DNA from: Symsagittifera roscoffensis
Taxonomy: Eukaryota > Xenacoelomorpha > Acoela > Convolutidae
Direction: 5' to 3'
DNA length: 64,000 nt
NCBI RefSeq assembly: GCF_963678635.1
Contig: NC_087070.1
Span: 34,115,955 to 34,179,954, forward strand
Shown: in pieces, positions 29,726 to 41,580 of the stretch
Position numbering within the stretch: the stretch's first letter is position 1
Layout of the letters: each line of letters starts with the position of its first letter
The notes under the pieces: model-generated
Databases searched by the model: none
What the model saw: only the letters and a program-made list of their open reading frames with translations
Told to the model about the DNA's origin: nothing
Translations under genes and position numbers: made by a program

Positions 29726-32700
29726 TCAGGCGATGCTCAAGTAGTATTTCTTATGAAGATGCACCATTATCTCAGTTTCTGCGAAGACCACGTGTAGGAT
29801 AGCGTACAATTCCCTTGGGCTCAATTTGCCCCTGTTTGGGTCATACACCGGCATTGAGACCTCCGTTATCCCTCTTTCAATCATGAAGTCTCGTAGTCTT
29901 GTTAGTGCCAACATCACGTGTTCGGGATCGATCGTGTTCCTGTCATTGACCCTCGTCACTAGGGAGCACAGGTATTTGCCCGGGACTTGTGCTACTGATG
30001 GTGGAAGCGCGGCCATTCCTCCCAGTCCCGGTCTCTGTCTAAACAGAAACTCCACGTTCTGGTACTCTCTCTTGAAGTCAGCCTCCAGTCTTGATTTGAA
30101 ACTCATGTCCGCCGTGATACAGATTGCGCTAGTCCTGTCTGACAGAATGAAGTCGCTATCCGTTATCAGGTTATTTTCCGAGTATTCGTTTGGCATTTCA
30201 AACTTCGTTTTGAAATTCCGTCCTATGGTAGGCTCGGCCTCCTCCCCATCCAGTTCCAGTCCGCACGTTTCTCTCACTTCTCTGAGTTTCTTTATCATTA
30301 AATTTTCGGTGTGGGTAAGTCCTACCCCCACTCCCCGGACAAAAATATTTATCGACGTCCCCGTCGATGATGCTGGGTCTGAATTATCTGGCGGAATGTC
30401 GAGCGGGCTGTCTGTTGCCGTCCAGCCGAAAAGAGGATTCTCCGTTTTCATGTACTTTCCCGCTGATATGTCAACTTGCTGTATGCTTTGTCCTTCTTCG
30501 CTTCCGTTCTTGACATCGCGCATCCATTCTAATATCCTCAGGTTCGTATTCTCCCTCCTCTCTATCTCGCTCTGTTCTAAATCCGTCTCCCGCTCCGGTG
30601 TCGAGTAGTCTTTCTGTGGGTAGTGTTCATTATCATCGATGATTTGCCATTCACCATCTGCCGCCAGCTCGCCCACACTTATTAGATCTTTGCCTAGGTC
30701 ATCGGGCTGTATCTTATCGATCAGGAAATCGTCCCCATACCTGCTATACCTCATGCCTGTGCGTTTGCGATTGCCACTCCTTGTCCCCGCTGGTATTGAT
30801 AAGTCTGGTTCTGTCCACTTCGGCACCTCACCTTGCTCCGGATCGTTCCAATCTTCTTCCACAAAAGATTCCGCTTCAGAGTCCGCTTCTATTTTTTCAT
30901 TGTCATCCAAACTCAAGTTCTCATTGCCATCATTCTTGTCTCTGGTGCCTTTTTCGTTCACTTCACATGCTGGCTCCACCAGTAGGTACTCTAGTCCCTC
31001 CATGTCCTTTGGTATACACCAGTCCTCTGGGGATGGGACATGAGGCTTCAGGTTCTCATAATGTGCTGCTCGCCCAGTACTCAAGCGGTAGAACCGTCCA
31101 TGTTGATGTACTTCCGTTATCATGAATGGTCCTCTCCATTTCTTGAGTAGTTTCTTCGTCCCTTTGGGCGGAATAACATTCTGGAAAAGCCACACGTACT
31201 GGTCCACTTCATATGGCTTCGCCTGTAATATCCTTTCATCATATTTCTTGCGCTGTCTCATTTGTGCTTGCGCAGTGTTCCTCCTGCATAGCTCGTTTAT
31301 TTCCTGCTGTCTCCTGATCGGTTCTTTCACGTAAGCTTGAGGCGACGTCCTCTTCCCTTCATATTCCGGGTAAAAGAATGTCAGGGGCATCGCTCTCTCT
31401 TTGCCTGTCAACATCATGAAAGGACTGATGCCCGTTGTTGAGTGTTGAGTACTGTTGTATGCCCCTACGACTTGCGGCAGATATTTATCCCAGTCCGTCA
31501 TAAACCTTGAGCAGTATACCCTCAGCATGTTCACCAACGTTCTATTCTGTTTCTCTACCAGCCCGTTGGTCTGAGGATGGTAAGTCGTTGAGTGTGCTTG
31601 AGCAATGTGCGACCTCTTCATTAATTCCTTAGTCAATTCCCCCACAAAGGCCTTGCCGTTGTCTGACTGAAAAGTCATTGGACAACCATACCTCGATATC
31701 CAATGGGTTATCAAGTTGTCACAAGTCTCCTCTGCCGAAGCTGTTTGACACGGCACCGCTTCTGCCAGCTTTATGAAGTGATCAATTATAACCAGTATCT
31801 GGTTATACCCCGACTCCGTCATACAGATATTCTGATGGTCTATCTGCACCACTTCATTAAATTCCGAGCTTTCTACCGACTTGAGTGGGAATTTCATCTT
31901 TCTTGGGTCTTTCACTTGCAGGCATGCCAGGCATGCATTCACCCACCTCTCACAAGCTTTCCTCAATCCTGGCCAATCGAACCTGTGAAATATTCTTTGT
32001 TGCACCTTGTCTATCCCCTGGTGCCCCATTTGGTCGTGCGATCTGAACAGCACCTCTGTCTGATATAATTGCGGTAACATGATGAGGTTGTGTTTGTGTA
32101 ATATCTTCACCTCGTCTTTTCTCTTGCATGCTACCACCCCGTCAGCCGTGTGATAGAGTAACTCTTTCCTCTCTTTGTAGAACTGGCTCAGGATCTTGTA
32201 GTTGTCTTCTTCAAGTTCCCCTTTCTCCTTGGACCCCATTCGGATCCATTTGGAGAGGTTACTTGTCATCTTGTCATTCTTCTGGGCTCTTATCAGGTCC
32301 GACAGCCTATATCTTGCCTTGACATGTTCCTTCAGCGCCATGATCTGACCATTCATTTCCCCAGGGTTGTAGACGTCGTCTTTCAGCTTCACGCATACTA
32401 TCCTCTTTACTATCTTCATGTCATCTTCTGGCACCAGATTTGTTCTGACATTTGAGTTGCATGATAGTTCCCTGAATGGTTTCCTCGAAACTGCAATTCT
32501 TTCAAGTTCTTCACCTCCTCGTGCTTCCTGTACGTCCAAGTTGAAGGTTCCTGAGGACGGATCTGTTTGTAATTCCCTGTCGCGGTGTCTAATCTTTTCA
32601 TCTGCCAATATCATGCAGAGACTATCTTGATTGTCGCTGCTCTCTTCCGAGTCCTCATCCCACATTTCACACTCCCTGGACAAATTTCCTCCTTCAGTGT

Positions 32701-33121
32701 TTCCTTCCTCCGTGGACGTCGACCGCTCCCCAGACACTTGACCTAGTCCCAGGTATTCAGCCTCTTCCTTGAACTCCACTCTCTTTTTCCTAACCCGAGT
32801 CTGTTCAAGTATGTCGGCTGGGATTTTTTCAACCAGTGACTGCACCACTTCCTTCCCATCAGTGTTAGTCACCTTCGAGGTACTTCCATCACTAACTATC
32901 CCGCTCTTTCGCAGTATTGTGACCTCAGGTTCCTCCTTACTATTTTCTTGGATCACGGGCTTATCATCTGCTAGTTTCTCGAGTAACCTCTTTAAGTCAT
33001 CGTCTATTTGTGCCTCTCCCGCCTCCACCTGGTTAAGATCGTAGCCTTTTGCTTTGAGCGTCTCCCTCACGATCTTTGACTTGAGCATTATTCCTATCGG
33101 CATCCCTCGGTTCTTTTTCAA
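29726..33121 (-). CDS. pol: Integrase with C-terminal macro-fold domain (element A)
   Basis: A 1131-residue frame. An acidic N-terminal linker is followed by the zinc-binding integrase end (SHDQMGHQG then CLACLQVK), the catalytic core with Asp in VQIDHQNIC, Asp in FQSDNGKAFVG and Glu in HPQTNGLVEKQNRTL, and a GPY/F-type tail (KKWRGPFMITEVHQ, AAHYENLKPHVP). A long acidic spacer then leads to residues about 983-1131, which align in order with TARG1-type macro domains (see separate entry). Upstream, an in-frame TAG near 33180 separates it from RNase H. Integrase residues look intact in this copy. Confidence 0.85.
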   Translation of the reverse strand: MKKNRGMPIGIMLKSKIVRETLKAKGYDLNQVEAGEAQIDDDLKRLLEKLADDKPVIQENSKEEPEVTILRKSGIVSDGSTSKVTNTDGKEVVQSLVEKIPADILEQTRVRKKRVEFKEEAEYLGLGQVSGERSTSTEEGNTEGGNLSRECEMWDEDSEESSDNQDSLCMILADEKIRHRDRELQTDPSSGTFNLDVQEARGGEELERIAVSRKPFRELSCNSNVRTNLVPEDDMKIVKRIVCVKLKDDVYNPGEMNGQIMALKEHVKARYRLSDLIRAQKNDKMTSNLSKWIRMGSKEKGELEEDNYKILSQFYKERKELLYHTADGVVACKRKDEVKILHKHNLIMLPQLYQTEVLFRSHDQMGHQGIDKVQQRIFHRFDWPGLRKACERWVNACLACLQVKDPRKMKFPLKSVESSEFNEVVQIDHQNICMTESGYNQILVIIDHFIKLAEAVPCQTASAEETCDNLITHWISRYGCPMTFQSDNGKAFVGELTKELMKRSHIAQAHSTTYHPQTNGLVEKQNRTLVNMLRVYCSRFMTDWDKYLPQVVGAYNSTQHSTTGISPFMMLTGKERAMPLTFFYPEYEGKRTSPQAYVKEPIRRQQEINELCRRNTAQAQMRQRKKYDERILQAKPYEVDQYVWLFQNVIPPKGTKKLLKKWRGPFMITEVHQHGRFYRLSTGRAAHYENLKPHVPSPEDWCIPKDMEGLEYLLVEPACEVNEKGTRDKNDGNENLSLDDNEKIEADSEAESFVEEDWNDPEQGEVPKWTEPDLSIPAGTRSGNRKRTGMRYSRYGDDFLIDKIQPDDLGKDLISVGELAADGEWQIIDDNEHYPQKDYSTPERETDLEQSEIERRENTNLRILEWMRDVKNGSEEGQSIQQVDISAGKYMKTENPLFGWTATDSPLDIPPDNSDPASSTGTSINIFVRGVGVGLTHTENLMIKKLREVRETCGLELDGEEAEPTIGRNFKTKFEMPNEYSENNLITDSDFILSDRTSAICITADMSFKSRLEADFKREYQNVEFLFRQRPGLGGMAALPPSVAQVPGKYLCSLVTRVNDRNTIDPEHVMLALTRLRDFMIERGITEVSMPVYDPNRGKLSPRELYAILHVVFAETEIMVHLHKKYYLSIA
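29729..30175 (-). other. Macro-fold (TARG1-like) domain at the end of Pol
   Basis: Region of about 149 residues. The order SDFILSDRTSAICITAD, then PGKYLCSLVTRVN, then HVMLALTRLRDFM, GITEVSMPVYDP and LHVVFAETEIMVHL follows the strand/helix plan of TARG1-type macro domains, which bind or cleave ADP-ribose. The glycine loop after MP (GCG in TARG1) is replaced by YDPNRGK, and the Lys of the TKK motif is Arg, so ADP-ribose binding may be lost or altered. Copy B retains the same residues. Confidence 0.6.
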
Positions 33122-33178
33122 GATTGTTTTTTCCGGAGTATCTTTTGGTAATTCGGGGTGATCTTCTATTGGTTTGCC

Positions 33179-35785
33179 CTATTTGTCCAACCATCTCGTG
33201 AGTGGAAGACTGTCGTACGTTTCCTTTTCCATGAAGGAGAAGCCATCCTTGATCTCAGGTCTATCTGCCTCCCTCTGTTCTTGTCTCTCGTAGAACTCCG
33301 TCTTCTTGCTCAAGCTGTCAGCATTTTGATATTTGTCTCGTGTTCTATGCTCAATTATCATGTTGTATACGTCCAGGCGAACTATCCACCTCCCAATGTA
33401 ACTTTGGTCCATTGAGTACGTTTTCAGCCAGCTTAGTGCCCTGTTGTCGACTCGCAGCTTGAATGGCTCGCTGCCTAGGTATGCTCTATATTTCTCGACA
33501 AAGGTAACCACCGCGAACACCTCTGTTTTCGGTGCCCGTACTTCATTTCCGTGTCACTTAGGACTTTGCTCCCGTACGCTATTGGTCTCAAGACTGTCTT
33601 CCCGTTCCACTCTTGTTCCTGATGGAGAATTCCAGAAATCGCTACTACCGACGCATCCGTATCCAGCACGTACATCCCTTTCTCTGTTGGCATCCCTAGT
33701 ACCGGTGCCTCGCACAACTCTTTCTTTATTCTCTGGAATGACTCTTCTGCTGCGTTGTTCCACGTGAATTTTTTGCCCTTGTGTCTCATTAACTGTTGCA
33801 TCGGATAAACCTTGTCTGCATAGCGTTTGATGAATTCTCTGTAGTAATTTGCAAAACCCAGGAAGCTCATCAATTGGTGTTCGGTTTTTGGCGATTTCCC
33901 AGTTAGAACTGCTTCTACTGCGTCTGGATCTGGTCTGATGCCGTGTCAGTCCACCATCCTGCCCAAGTATTTTATCGAGTCCTTGAGTATCTCACACTTT
34001 GATGGTTTGCACTTCAGCCCCGACCTCTTCATACACGCAAATACTTCGTCAAGTCTCTCAATGTGGTCCTCCAGTGTGGGTGTCGCTATTACCACGCCAT
34101 CCACATAGCACATTACCAGATGGCCATACTTCTTCGTCACGCCTATCAGCGCGTGTGCCATCAACCGCTGAAATGTGGCAGTGGCATTGCAAAGACCAAA
34201 CGGCATCCGTTTCTATTGAAACAGACCCAACTCGCAGTCAAACCCTGTCTTGTCCCTGTCCTGCTTCCTGAGTGGTACCTGCCAAAAGGCCGAGCCTAAA
34301 TCAAGAGTCGTACAAAATTTTGCATCACCTAACTTCGAGAGACTCTCATCAATCCTAGGTATGGGATAGGCATCCTTCACCGTGACGGAGTTCAGGTATC
34401 GAAAGTCACAACAAAACCTCAACTGGTCGCCTTTCTTTTTGGCCATCACTACTCCACACGCCCAAGGTGATTTGGATGGTTCTATCATGTCATACTCTAG
34501 TAGCGTTTCAATCTCCTTTCTACACGCATCCGATTTGTGTGGGGTCATGCGCCTCGCCCCCTCCCTGTAAGGTATTGCGCTTTCCTCAAGTTCTATTTCA
34601 TGCTCAACAAAATTACAACACCTCTGTCTTATGTCTTGAAAAAACTTCCTCGTTCCGTTCTAGTACGTCCTTGATGGCTTCGAGCTGTTTGTTCGATAAC
34701 TTGCCTCTTAAATGTTCAATTTCCGGTAGGACCGGTTTATCACTCTGCATTTCATCTAGTGTGGGCCGTTCCGGGAAATTCGAACAGCTCGATAGTCCAT
34801 CGTCTGTCTCTGACTTAAGTGACTTTACAAAACCTGATGAACCTTTTATTTTCTCCAATCGTCTCAAGATACAAATTTTGTCCCTATGATTGGGACAATC
34901 AACAACTTCATTTTGTTTATGGTTTTCAGTCATTTCATATCGAGTTTTTACGGGTAAAGCATATCCCAGTTTCCTCCCCCTCTGTATCGTGACTGGTATG
35001 TCAAGGGTATTCAACAAGACACTCACGCAGAGACCGCTCTTCGTTATCGAGAAGGATCTTCCTAAAACAGCAGCACTTTGACTATTTGGATTTGGGACTA
35101 TGCATACCTGCTTGTTGTCACTTAGTTCATTGTAATTTTTCATTCGTAAGCTTACGATCGCCGCTTCGTTCGCCTTTAGCCTCACTCTCCTACTCAAGAA
35201 TACCGGTGCTTTGGTCTCATTTGCCATTATTAAATTTACCGGTTTGATTGCGTACCTCCTATCCGGGTTCCGTATCCTGAACATTGCGTTGTTTAGATCA
35301 ATCGCTACATCAAAGTTCCTGATGAAGTCTCTGCCTAAAATAAATTGGTCAGATTCATCTAGGTTTTCTACCACAAGAAAGCTCATCCACAGGTTACGTT
35401 CCCCCAGATTCAGGGCTATTATCGGCGTTCTGCCCAACACCCGCAGCGCCCCTTTGTTTGCAGCTGACAACCGTATTCTTGAGTCTATCAAATCATTTTT
35501 GTTGAAGCCCATTCGTTCTCAAGTTTCGATTGGTATGACACTCAAGACCGCTCCCGTATCAAGTAACTCACGTAACTGAGTCTTCTTGCCACTTATGTCG
35601 AGCACTTGTGCTGTCACATCTGCCTCTGTCCCGATGTGCATTGCATCTTCCTCAAGCATGGCGCGGTGTCCAATCGATCTCACTTTCAACTCTTCTTTTC
35701 CCACGTAGATTTGCCCTATTAGATCTTCATCACATGTTATCATCGTTTTCGTATAGATGTTGATCCCATCTATATTTAGCATCAC
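33179..35785 (-). pseudogene. pol: Protease, reverse transcriptase and RNase H of element A
   Basis: Protease: LLDTGAVLSVIPIE (35785-35519) with the catalytic DTG, then FILGRDFIRNFDVAIDL. RT: FCCDFRYLNSVTVKDAYPIP and TTLDLGSAFWQVPL (34548-34213), MPFGLCNATATFQ, then CYVDGVVIAT at about 34107-34096, where the second catalytic Asp of YVDD has become Gly. RNase H: YVLDTDASVVAISGILHQ, VDNRALSWL and ADSLSKKTEF (to 33179). Breaks: TGA for Trp at 35521, a small deletion near 34625, TAG for Trp at 34215, and frame changes near 33940 and 33500. Inactive. Confidence 0.85.
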
Positions 35786-38218
35786 CTCATGTGGACCATA
35801 AGCGTCTGTGTACCTGTTATCAACACGTACCGACTTTCGATCTCTTGCTTCAGCCGTTGTTCTATTTCTTTCGCTGCCAGGTCCTGTTTCACTTTGTTGA
35901 TAGCCTCCGCTGCCGCCTTCTCATAATTTATTTCTAGAGCGTTCCTTGCCGTGGCTTCTATTGCACTATTACATTGTGTTACAGCTTTCACTGTTTTCGT
36001 CGGCAGTTCCGCACTTGGTTTTTCTAGATTTTTCGTCTCAAATTCACCTTGTCTGTTTCTCTGGTTCTGTACCGCTGCTAACGCCAACTTGTGTTTTGGA
36101 TGACTCTGATTCTTGACCGCCTACCAAAAAAACGGGCAGTCCATCCTGAAGTGCCCCTCTTGGTTGCAGAAGAAGCATCTTTCACCTATTTTGATGATCA
36201 AGCCACTATAGAACTCGTGTTCCTCCATCTGGCTCATATCTTCCTCATCGGGTGCATATCCCAAACTCCTCATGCCCTGTTTGTATGTCGTGCAATCCGC
36301 CACATGATGGTCAGCTGACCCGCAGTTCGCACATGACCTGCGTTTGTCCATGTCATCTCTGGGCTTGTACCATGACGACCATTGTGGCTGGCCCCCCTTG
36401 CGTATTCCTGTTGTCTGAGTACGAGTATTTCTTGGGTTTCATTAGCATGTATTCTCTTGACTTCTGCCTCATCTCTTCTGGAGTTTGTGCACTGTCTTTC
36501 GACAATGTATAGTATGTTGCTAACATCGTTCTCAAGTCATCACTCTTTACCCCATCAATGAACTTTGAGGCGATTCTGAAGTTCCTTCGATTGGTAGATT
36601 CTTCCGGGTCACTCCTTCTTCTCAAGCTCTCAAGATCATCTAGGAAGCTGTCTATCGATTCATCGTCCCTTTGCCTTCTCGTTTCAAACCGCATCATTGC
36701 ATGATGACCCTTCATGCCTGAGCCGAATCAATTTAACAATATTTCAAAGATTTTTTCCGCTGTATCGCGTTCCTCTTCTTTCTTCGCAACCACGCATTTC
36801 AATGCCGTGCCTTCCAGGTTGCTCAGTATCGCTGTGCATGCTTGCCTCTCATCGTTCATTTTGTCTTGTTCCAAGTGCAACCTCATGACTTCCACCCAAG
36901 TGTCAATGCATCCGTATGAATCATCTTTGAATTCTTTTGGTTTCTTGAAAGTTTTCCTGGATTTGTTGCTTCCTCTGTCACTCGAGTCGGTGTTCCTTGT
37001 AGCGAAGGCTTCTAGTGTCATGTTCATCATTTCCCAGGTGCTTGCCCATGTCATGGCATCCGGTCCCATGTTGTTGTGAGTCGTGGAGTCTCCTGGACCA
37101 TTTGTTGTGTTCGCTGTTCCACTTTTTATAATCGCCTTGGCCCCCACCGGTGCCGTACTCGCAGCCTCCCGGGGCACTGGTAACGGTGTTGACTGTCGTT
37201 TATTCCTTTGTGGTTCCACGAAGTCAACTCTATTACCTTGTGTCCGCTCCGCCGCTGGCCTGTCTTGTGGTGTTGAATTCCTCAAGATAGCGTCTAACTT
37301 TGTCTGTATCGCACTTGAGCTCTCAGCCTGGTCCCTACTCATCGTATCCATTCTCGTTTCCAAACTCCCCAACTGGCTATTCACTGCGTCATATCGCTGC
37401 TTCATTTCTCGCATGTCTTTTCTGATGTTCTTGTCTCGCTCTCCATCAGTGGTGTCTACTCTGTCAGACATCTGCTGAAGCTTTTCCTCTGTTGCTCTCG
37501 CTAGATGGAAATAGCTGTCCAGGTACTCATGTTTGTTGTTTCTCATTTCCTTCCTTATCACATTTCTATCCTCTTCGCTGTGCTTCAGTTTCTCGTCTAT
37601 CTGATCGAGCTTCGCCATCAAGTCGCTTAGCTCAAGAGTAGTTGTTCCATGGTCCGTTGTTGTCCTGTAGTCGGTCGCTGGTCCCGTTTTTTTCTGATCC
37701 TCGTTTTGGTTGGTCTCCGTCGTTCTCGTGGATACTGTTCCGAATGTTTTGCTTTTCTCGGCTTTCGTCTCCTCCACTGCTGCGTCTCTCGATTTCATTC
37801 CGACCATCATCGCCAATCTTTCAGTAAAAGACGTTCTCTTTTGAGACTCATCCTTCACCGTTTCTGGCGTGTTGCCTGTTGTGTCTTCCACGTTTTCTAT
37901 CAGTGAGAACTCCACGGGCTTCGGATTAGGTTCTTCCGCATTGGGCATCGGAGTTGACTCTGTCGTTTTCTTTCCCACTTCATCCACACTTTGATCCGGT
38001 GTCTCTAGTTCAATCTCGATGGTGGGTTCTACTCGTTCCCCTTTCGTGCCCTCTTTTGCTCTGTTCTCCGTAGTACTCCTCGTGTTGACCATACTAACTG
38101 AAAAGTTCTTCTTTGTTACCTTCGGACCCATTGATGTTGTTTTACGTAGCGACGAGTTATACTTTGTCTTCGCCTCGGTAGATCTTTTTTCAGCTACCGG
38201 TACCCTGCTCCGCCTCAT
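35782..38218 (-). pseudogene. gag: Gag of element A with two zinc knuckles
   Basis: Frame 38218-36728 starts MRRSRVPVAEK (start shared with copy B) and has a polar, Ser/Thr/Glu-rich N-terminal half with a coiled-coil stretch, then the retrotransposon-gag region (RMHLEQ-like, KKFKE). After a frame change near 36720 the gag core continues (FETRRQRDDESIDSFLDDLE) to 36353; another leads to two CCHC knuckles, CANCGSADHHVADC and CFFCNQEGHFRMDC, 36351-36121. A stop follows, then a helical linker (36087-35782) to the protease. Compared with copy B about 300 bases of that linker are missing near 35815. Confidence 0.78.
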
Positions 38219-38440
38219 TATTTACAATTGTTCCTATTTACAGTATTACTTTCTACAAAATTCTACTCTAAGGTTAAAACCTCTTTTGACAAAATTTTAT
38301 AAAAAAAATTTACAATTTGCTAAAAACAAGTTTTCCTGAGCTTTTGATAATTCTATATGTTAGGATTGGATAGAAAATTTGATTTTGCAATTGGTTACTT
38401 CAACCTGACTTAGTACTCTTTTAGTACCCCCCTTCTTTAT

Positions 38441-39213
38441 ACTGTCCCAAGACTTTCTCTCTACTGTCCCAAGACTATTCAGTGTTGTCTCAGTACTTCT
38501 TGTTAGTGTCCCAAGACCACTGTCCCAAGACCCTTGCCCTAAGACTACTGTCCCAAGACTACTGTCCCAAGACTACTGTCCCAAGACTACCGTCCCAAGA
38601 CTAGTGTCCCAAGACCACTGTCCCAAGACTACTGTCCCAAGACTAGTGTCCCAAGACCACTGTCCCAAGACTACTGTCCCAAGACTAGTGTCCCAAGACT
38701 ACTGTCCCAAGACTACTGTCCCAAGACTAGTGTCCCAAGACTTCTGTCCCAAGACTAGTGTCCCAAGACTACTGTCCCAAGACCACTGTCCCAAGACTAC
38801 TGTCCCAAGACTACTGTCCCAAGACTACTGTCCCAAGACTACTGTCCCCAGACCACTGTCCCAAGACCACTGTCCCAAGACCACTGTCCCAAGACTACTG
38901 TCCCCAGACCACTGTCCCAAGACCACTGTCCCAAGACCACTGTCCTAAGACTGCTTTCCCAAGACCACTGTCCCAAGACTACTGTCCCAAGACCACTGTC
39001 CCAAGACTAGTGTCCCAAGACTACTGTCCCATTACTAGTGTCCCCAGACTGTTTCGTACCAAGACTGCTCTGGTCCAAGACTGTCCCAAGACTGCACCGT
39101 CCCAAGACTCACCCAAGACTGCTCTGTCCCGAGACTGTCCCAAGACCGTGTTGCTCCAAGACTGTCCCCAGACTGCAATGTCCCAAGACTTCTTCGGTAC
39201 TGTCCCAAGACTT
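38441..39213. repeat. Leader minisatellite of A, 14-base unit
   Basis: Array of GTCCCAAGACTACT and close variants (ACTAGT, ACCACT), very regular from about 38500 to 39050 and looser beyond. It lies in the leader between the 5' LTR and gag. The same place in copy B holds a 15-base version. Open frames across it are a by-product of the repeat. Confidence 0.95.
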
Positions 39214-40684
39214 GTCACTGAGTGTCTGGATATAGGATCTCTTCTTCTTCGTTGTAGGGACTCTTGAACCACTGTACCGTTTACCACCACTTGAGCTCTA
39301 GTAAAAATTTTCCCAAAATCCCTATCTTATTGGCCAAAACCCAAATACTGACCCCCCTGTATTTATCTCCCTCTCGATGTTTCAGGCTATTTGAAACCCT
39401 AGATTCCTCGCAGGTATCTTGTGATCACCTGTTCGTTAAAATACCAACAACAAATTTTCACCAAAACGTAAGAATTTAAACAGGAAAAATTTCAAAAACA
39501 GATAGATGAATTCTCCTAAAAGTCAAGGTTGACAGTTGTCAATCTTTGTCCGAAAAAATGTCTGGTACCCGATTGCCACGCGTTTTCCTCCCACCTGCTA
39601 GCGATCTTATGGGCTATCACAAAAACTGTCTATGTCCGTTCCCCCCTACCGATCCGACCAGGGTACCTACCTTAACCTGATGTTAAATTTGGATATCCGC
39701 TTCTTATAACCAACGCGTGTAAGTATCTAATGTAACTAAATCGACGATGCCGAACAATTAGTTACTCTAATGTGTCCCCCCTTTTTACAATTTACAACCG
39801 CTAACCTCTAACCTAACCAGCCCCCTTCTAACCTCCCCCCTCTTTAGCCCCCCTCTTAAGCCGAAAAATCCCTTAAGCGCCGGGTGCTAAACCTCTCGAG
39901 AGAAAACCGTAGACCTGTTTCCAGGCCTGCTTGTATAAAAACTTCCTCAAAACAATGGGGCTCCGCTTATCCAATTTTACACTTATCTCCTATAATGTAA
40001 TGTGGATTCTAAGCTGGTCACCTCTTCCAGTCAAGTTTCTTGGCGGTTCAGCTCAGTCCTTCTGAACCACTTTCCCACTCGGCTGGTCACCTCTTCCAGT
40101 CAAGTCTCCTATTGGTCCGGTTCGATCCTTGTGAACCACTTTCCCACTCGGCTGGTCACCCTTTCCAGTCAAGTCTCCTAGTGGTCTGGCTAGGTTGCAA
40201 TCTATCTGAAAACCCTTAACAACGCCCCCCACTCGGGCACCTTATTGAAGTCACTAGTTTAAATTGCTCTATTGATCGAAACGATCGGTCTTATAAAACA
40301 GTATGGGTATACTATTTACTTAATATAAAGATTTGATCCAAATGATCTGGTATCAAAGTCACTGTCTTTTTGTTTTATGGTTTTTGTTCCTTTTTCTATA
40401 CTTTTTCTTGTTTTTGTTTCGCTTTTTGTCTTTTTGCTCGTGTTTTTGTCCCCCTAGTTACCCCCCCTTACTCGGTTAGCTAGGCCTCGTTCGGAGAGCG
40501 TACCAGGAAGTTTTCTCAAGTTTTCTTAAAAAGCTATCACGGTACAACCGGAAGGTTTACACGTTCCCGCTGAACCGTACCACCGGTACTCTAGAATGGG
40601 CATGCAGCTCGGAGTTGTGTCAAGTGGGTTCGACTCCGTAGTCATGATGTCGTAAAAACACCCAGGAGCGCCATAAAAACACTA
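39214..40684 (-). other. Leader of element A
   Basis: Non-coding sequence between the 5' LTR and gag, aligned along its whole length with 59232-60742 of copy B. It contains three 68-69-base direct repeats beginning CTGGTCACC (40014, 40083, 40151), A-rich stretches, and next to the LTR the minus-strand sequence TAGTGTTTTTATGGCGCTCC. TGGCGCTCCTGG, 12 bases inside the LTR edge, is the only primer-site-like TGG nearby; which tRNA would pair is unclear. Packaging signals may lie here. Confidence 0.6.
40014..40196. repeat. Three direct repeats in the leader of A
   Basis: Units of 68-69 bases starting at 40014, 40083 and 40151, each with CTGGTCACC, TTCCAGTCAAG and CCACTTTCCCACTCGG. The CTGG and CCAG ends of the first part can pair as a short hairpin. 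Copy B has two units (60174, 60243). Confidence 0.85.
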
Positions 40685-41580
40685 TGTAACAGTCGCCTAC
40701 TTCGGTCACATATGAGACTTAAGAAAAATAGGCCCTATAACCATTGGCTCAAGAGTCAGGGACACTATCTCTTGTGTTTTTCTACCTCAAGAACGGTCGG
40801 AGCCAATTCGGTTCGCTTGCGACATGAGACTAGAACCCGTTACAGCTTAAAGGCTACTACCAAAATATCCCCCCACTCTAGAAAATAAGAACGCTCCCAT
40901 ACTTAGGTCTCGAAATACCCAAAATAGACGAACGCCGTTAAAAACAGGGTCGGAACAATCCGTAAAGTTACTTTTTATTGGACAGTGGAACTTTGATCCA
41001 TTTCAGATGGATCAAACTAAAACTCGCCTTATCTCAACATAACAATCATAAAACACACTCGAGAAAACTAAATTTGGAACTCACATGTCGACACACTCGA
41101 GAATAAGGAGTAATTAATATGATGAGCAACTCGAGAATTAAATAAGATAACTTGATAAGTTCAATACTAATCAGTTTTAACAAAGGAAATAAGTTTAGAC
41201 TCTAGAATTGAAGTTTTAGTCTGAACCATTGGGACACTCCAGTTGTCCACCTTTCCGTTGAAGGCTCACTCTGGTTCAGTTCGAATAATTGCACTCTTCT
41301 CTCGTGATTATCTCGCCTCCTATTTCAGGATAAGACGGCTCTACTCGTGTCTTATTTTGTATCTGGAAAATGCGAACAGCAATTTCCTGCTGTTTTCTTA
41401 AGTATTTTTCCACAATTGTAAAATCGGTCGTTCTGATTTTTCACTTTGTGTTTTCAGTTGTCGCGAGAAAACTGAGCATGACAGGCTCCATTCGAAATTT
41501 TGAAAAATAAAACTTCACTCCAAAATCACGTATTTTTGTGTCCCTCAAGGTCAAACTTCCAGATATGACCGACTGGCACA
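40685..41580 (-). repeat. 5' LTR of element A
   Basis: Same edges as the left LTR (TGTAACAGTCG and CGACTGGCACA) and high similarity along its length, without the 180-base insertion. Followed on the minus strand by the leader, which identifies it as the 5' LTR. Confidence 0.87.

Larger units (their letters stand above)
18398..41580 (-). mobile_element. Giant Ty3/gypsy LTR retrotransposon, copy A (23.2 kb)
   Basis: Flanked by LTRs at 18398-19474 and 40685-41580 that agree closely (about 95% by eye). On the minus strand: 5' LTR, leader with a tandem-repeat block, gag, protease, RT, RNase H, integrase with macro-fold tail, 20-base repeat spacer, ORF2, ORF3, 3' LTR. RT before integrase and a GPY/F-type integrase tail place it in Ty3/gypsy. 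At 23 kb it is several times a typical gypsy element because of the accessory frames and the leader. Only CTG is shared by the two outer flanks, so no clear target duplication. RT active-site change, stops and a fold-back insertion make it defective. Confidence 0.88.

Noticed and set aside
38500..39250. CRISPR-like regular array and long open frames of PKT/SQD/VPR repeats
   Set aside because: Units are contiguous 14-base repeats with no unique spacers, and the sequence is eukaryotic. The reading frames are by-products of the repeat period.
40620..40670. tRNA-like B-box GGTTCGACTCC in the leader of A (also near 60685 in B)
   Set aside because: No A box, no cloverleaf, and the T-stem does not pair; kept only as a curiosity.
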